A DNA stretch of 24,348 nt from REEB95 sp035275845 (GTDB taxonomy: Bacteria; Pseudomonadota; Alphaproteobacteria; ATCC43930; CGMCC-115725): the NCBI GenBank assembly GCA_035275845.1, contig DATEMD010000018.1, positions 1 to 24,348 on the forward strand, in the 5' to 3' direction. A program made the position numbers and the translations under genes. The notes below the pieces were generated by a model that was given only the letters and a program-made list of their open reading frames with translations, did not search any database and was not told where the DNA came from. Positions 23,813 to 24,348 of the stretch are shown here, piece by piece (position 1 is the stretch's first letter; each line of letters begins with the position of its first letter).

Positions 23813-23835
23813 ATCCGCTTCAAATCGAAGCGGAT
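23813..23835 (-). promoter_or_regulatory. Perfect 9-bp inverted repeat just upstream of the PAS gene Shine-Dalgarno
   Basis: ATCCGCTTC (23813-23821) and GAAGCGGAT (23827-23835) form a perfect inverted repeat around a 5-nt loop. It lies about 10 nt upstream of the Shine-Dalgarno of the - strand PAS gene. It could be an operator or a 5'-leader hairpin that affects translation start. Confidence 0.45.
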
Positions 23836-23884
23836 CGACAGGTCAGGTAATATCCTCCGGTGTTTCCAGGCTGGGCCCAAATCC

Positions 23885-23899
23885 TTAACGTCGCGTAAA
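23885..23899. promoter_or_regulatory. Near-consensus CtrA-type box
   Basis: TTAA (23885-23888), seven bases, then TAAA (23896-23899). The CtrA consensus is TTAA-N7-TTAA, so one of eight bases differs. It lies about 95 bp upstream of the TTG of the PAS gene, a plausible promoter position. CtrA is an alphaproteobacterial cell-cycle and motility regulator. Chance occurrence cannot be excluded. Confidence 0.3.
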
Positions 23900-24130
23900 G
23901 GGGGCGCACGCAACGCGGCCGTGTGGGCAATGGAAAATGATCCTGACGGTGCGACCTGTATCGGTCATGCGTGCGATTTGACCGTGCTGCGCACGCGGAC
24001 GCGGAAATCGTCGACCTCGATCGTCCATGTCAGGAGCGCCCGCACAGCCGTGGCGCGGCGCGGTCGCCGACGGTGCGGGTAAATGTTCTTCCGCGCCCGG
24101 CGGCCGATCTGATAAGGAAAGGGCCTGCTA
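23900..24130. other. Divergent intergenic region, mostly without features
   Basis: Together with the stretch down to 23791 this is about 340 bp between the - strand PAS gene and the + strand gene at 24131. Apart from the inverted repeat and the CtrA-like box listed separately, I see only a Shine-Dalgarno-like AAGGAAAGGG at 24114-24123 for the last gene. No clear -35/-10 pair is visible. Confidence 0.45.
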
Positions 24131-24348
24131 TTGGATAAATCCTTGCTGGATTTTGCCTTGCAAACTTCGTCCCGCATCCAAGCACCCGTTGCCGTCCATC
24201 GGGCGAAGCGGATTCGCACGGTTTTGCTGCGTCTCGCTGGCGCGGCGTTGGCCTTGGCGGCCACCGCTTGCGACCGGACCGACTACTTTCCGGCGTCGAG
24301 CACCTACTACAAGCCGTGGACCGGCGTGATTCAGGTGACACGCCAGCC
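24131..24348 (+). CDS. Possible lipoprotein, N-terminal part only
   Basis: An open frame runs from TTG 24131 off the end of the window (72 codons). AAGGAAAGGG (24114-24123) lies 7 nt upstream. A basic stretch (HRAKRIRTVLLRL) leads into a hydrophobic segment and a lipobox-like ATAC, with the Cys at residue 47, followed by DRTDYFPASSTYYKPWTGVI. The signal would be unusually long if TTG is the true start. A start further in has no obvious start codon with a Shine-Dalgarno. I do not recognise the family. Confidence 0.5.
   Translation, partial: MDKSLLDFALQTSSRIQAPVAVHRAKRIRTVLLRLAGAALALAATACDRTDYFPASSTYYKPWTGVIQVTRQ

Noticed and set aside
23965..24264. 99-codon - strand open frame
   Set aside because: The product is an Arg-rich, low-information sequence without a Shine-Dalgarno, and the + strand frame with a lipobox covers the same DNA.
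1..24348. CRISPR arrays, insertion sequences, tRNA or rRNA genes
   Set aside because: No direct-repeat arrays, transposase motifs, terminal repeats or tRNA cloverleaf patterns were seen on either strand.

Overview
This GC-rich window is a motility locus from a Gram-negative bacterium. P- and L-ring genes and an outer-membrane-type lipoprotein are present. A PAS_5-type PAS protein and a XRE regulator with an S24-like C-terminus suggest an alphaproteobacterium, perhaps Rhodospirillales-like; this assignment is inference. The gene order flgBCDEFGHIJ-x-flgKL, the two-domain FlgJ and the fliD-fliS-flgM block are more typical of beta/gammaproteobacterial flagellar sets.

Layout: (1) Positions 1-10692, + strand, hold rod, hook, ring and junction genes in assembly order: the end of flgB, flgC, flgD, flgE, flgF, flgG, flgH, flgI, a two-domain flgJ, a 122-aa protein in the usual flgN slot, flgK and flgL. 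(2) Positions 10740-17025, + strand, hold a separate operon with its own sigma70-like promoter. It encodes a 1268-aa sulfotransferase-GT2-GT2-GT-B fusion followed by dTDP-rhamnose genes rfbC, rfbD and rfbA, each junction being a 4-nt ATGA overlap. (3) Positions 17026-21259, + strand, hold the flagellin gene, a terminator, fliD, fliS and flgM. (4) Positions 21291-22518 hold a regulator with two HTH domains and an S24-like C-terminus. (5) From 22550 to the end are a small hypothetical gene and a PAS-domain gene, both on the - strand, and the start of a possible lipoprotein gene on the + strand.

How it fits together: the structural genes build the rod, rings, hook and filament. FliS and FliD should chaperone and cap the filament, and FlgM should hold back sigma28 until the hook is complete. 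The carbohydrate operon lies between the hook-filament junction genes and flagellin, so filament glycosylation, possibly with rhamnose and sulfate, is the most economical reading. The most unusual signal is a GGAAAATCGC element. It sits in the spacer of the promoter before the glycosyltransferase operon and in the spacer of the promoter before the double-HTH regulator, with a third copy 32 bp upstream of the latter. This suggests a small regulatory circuit in which that regulator controls itself and the carbohydrate operon.
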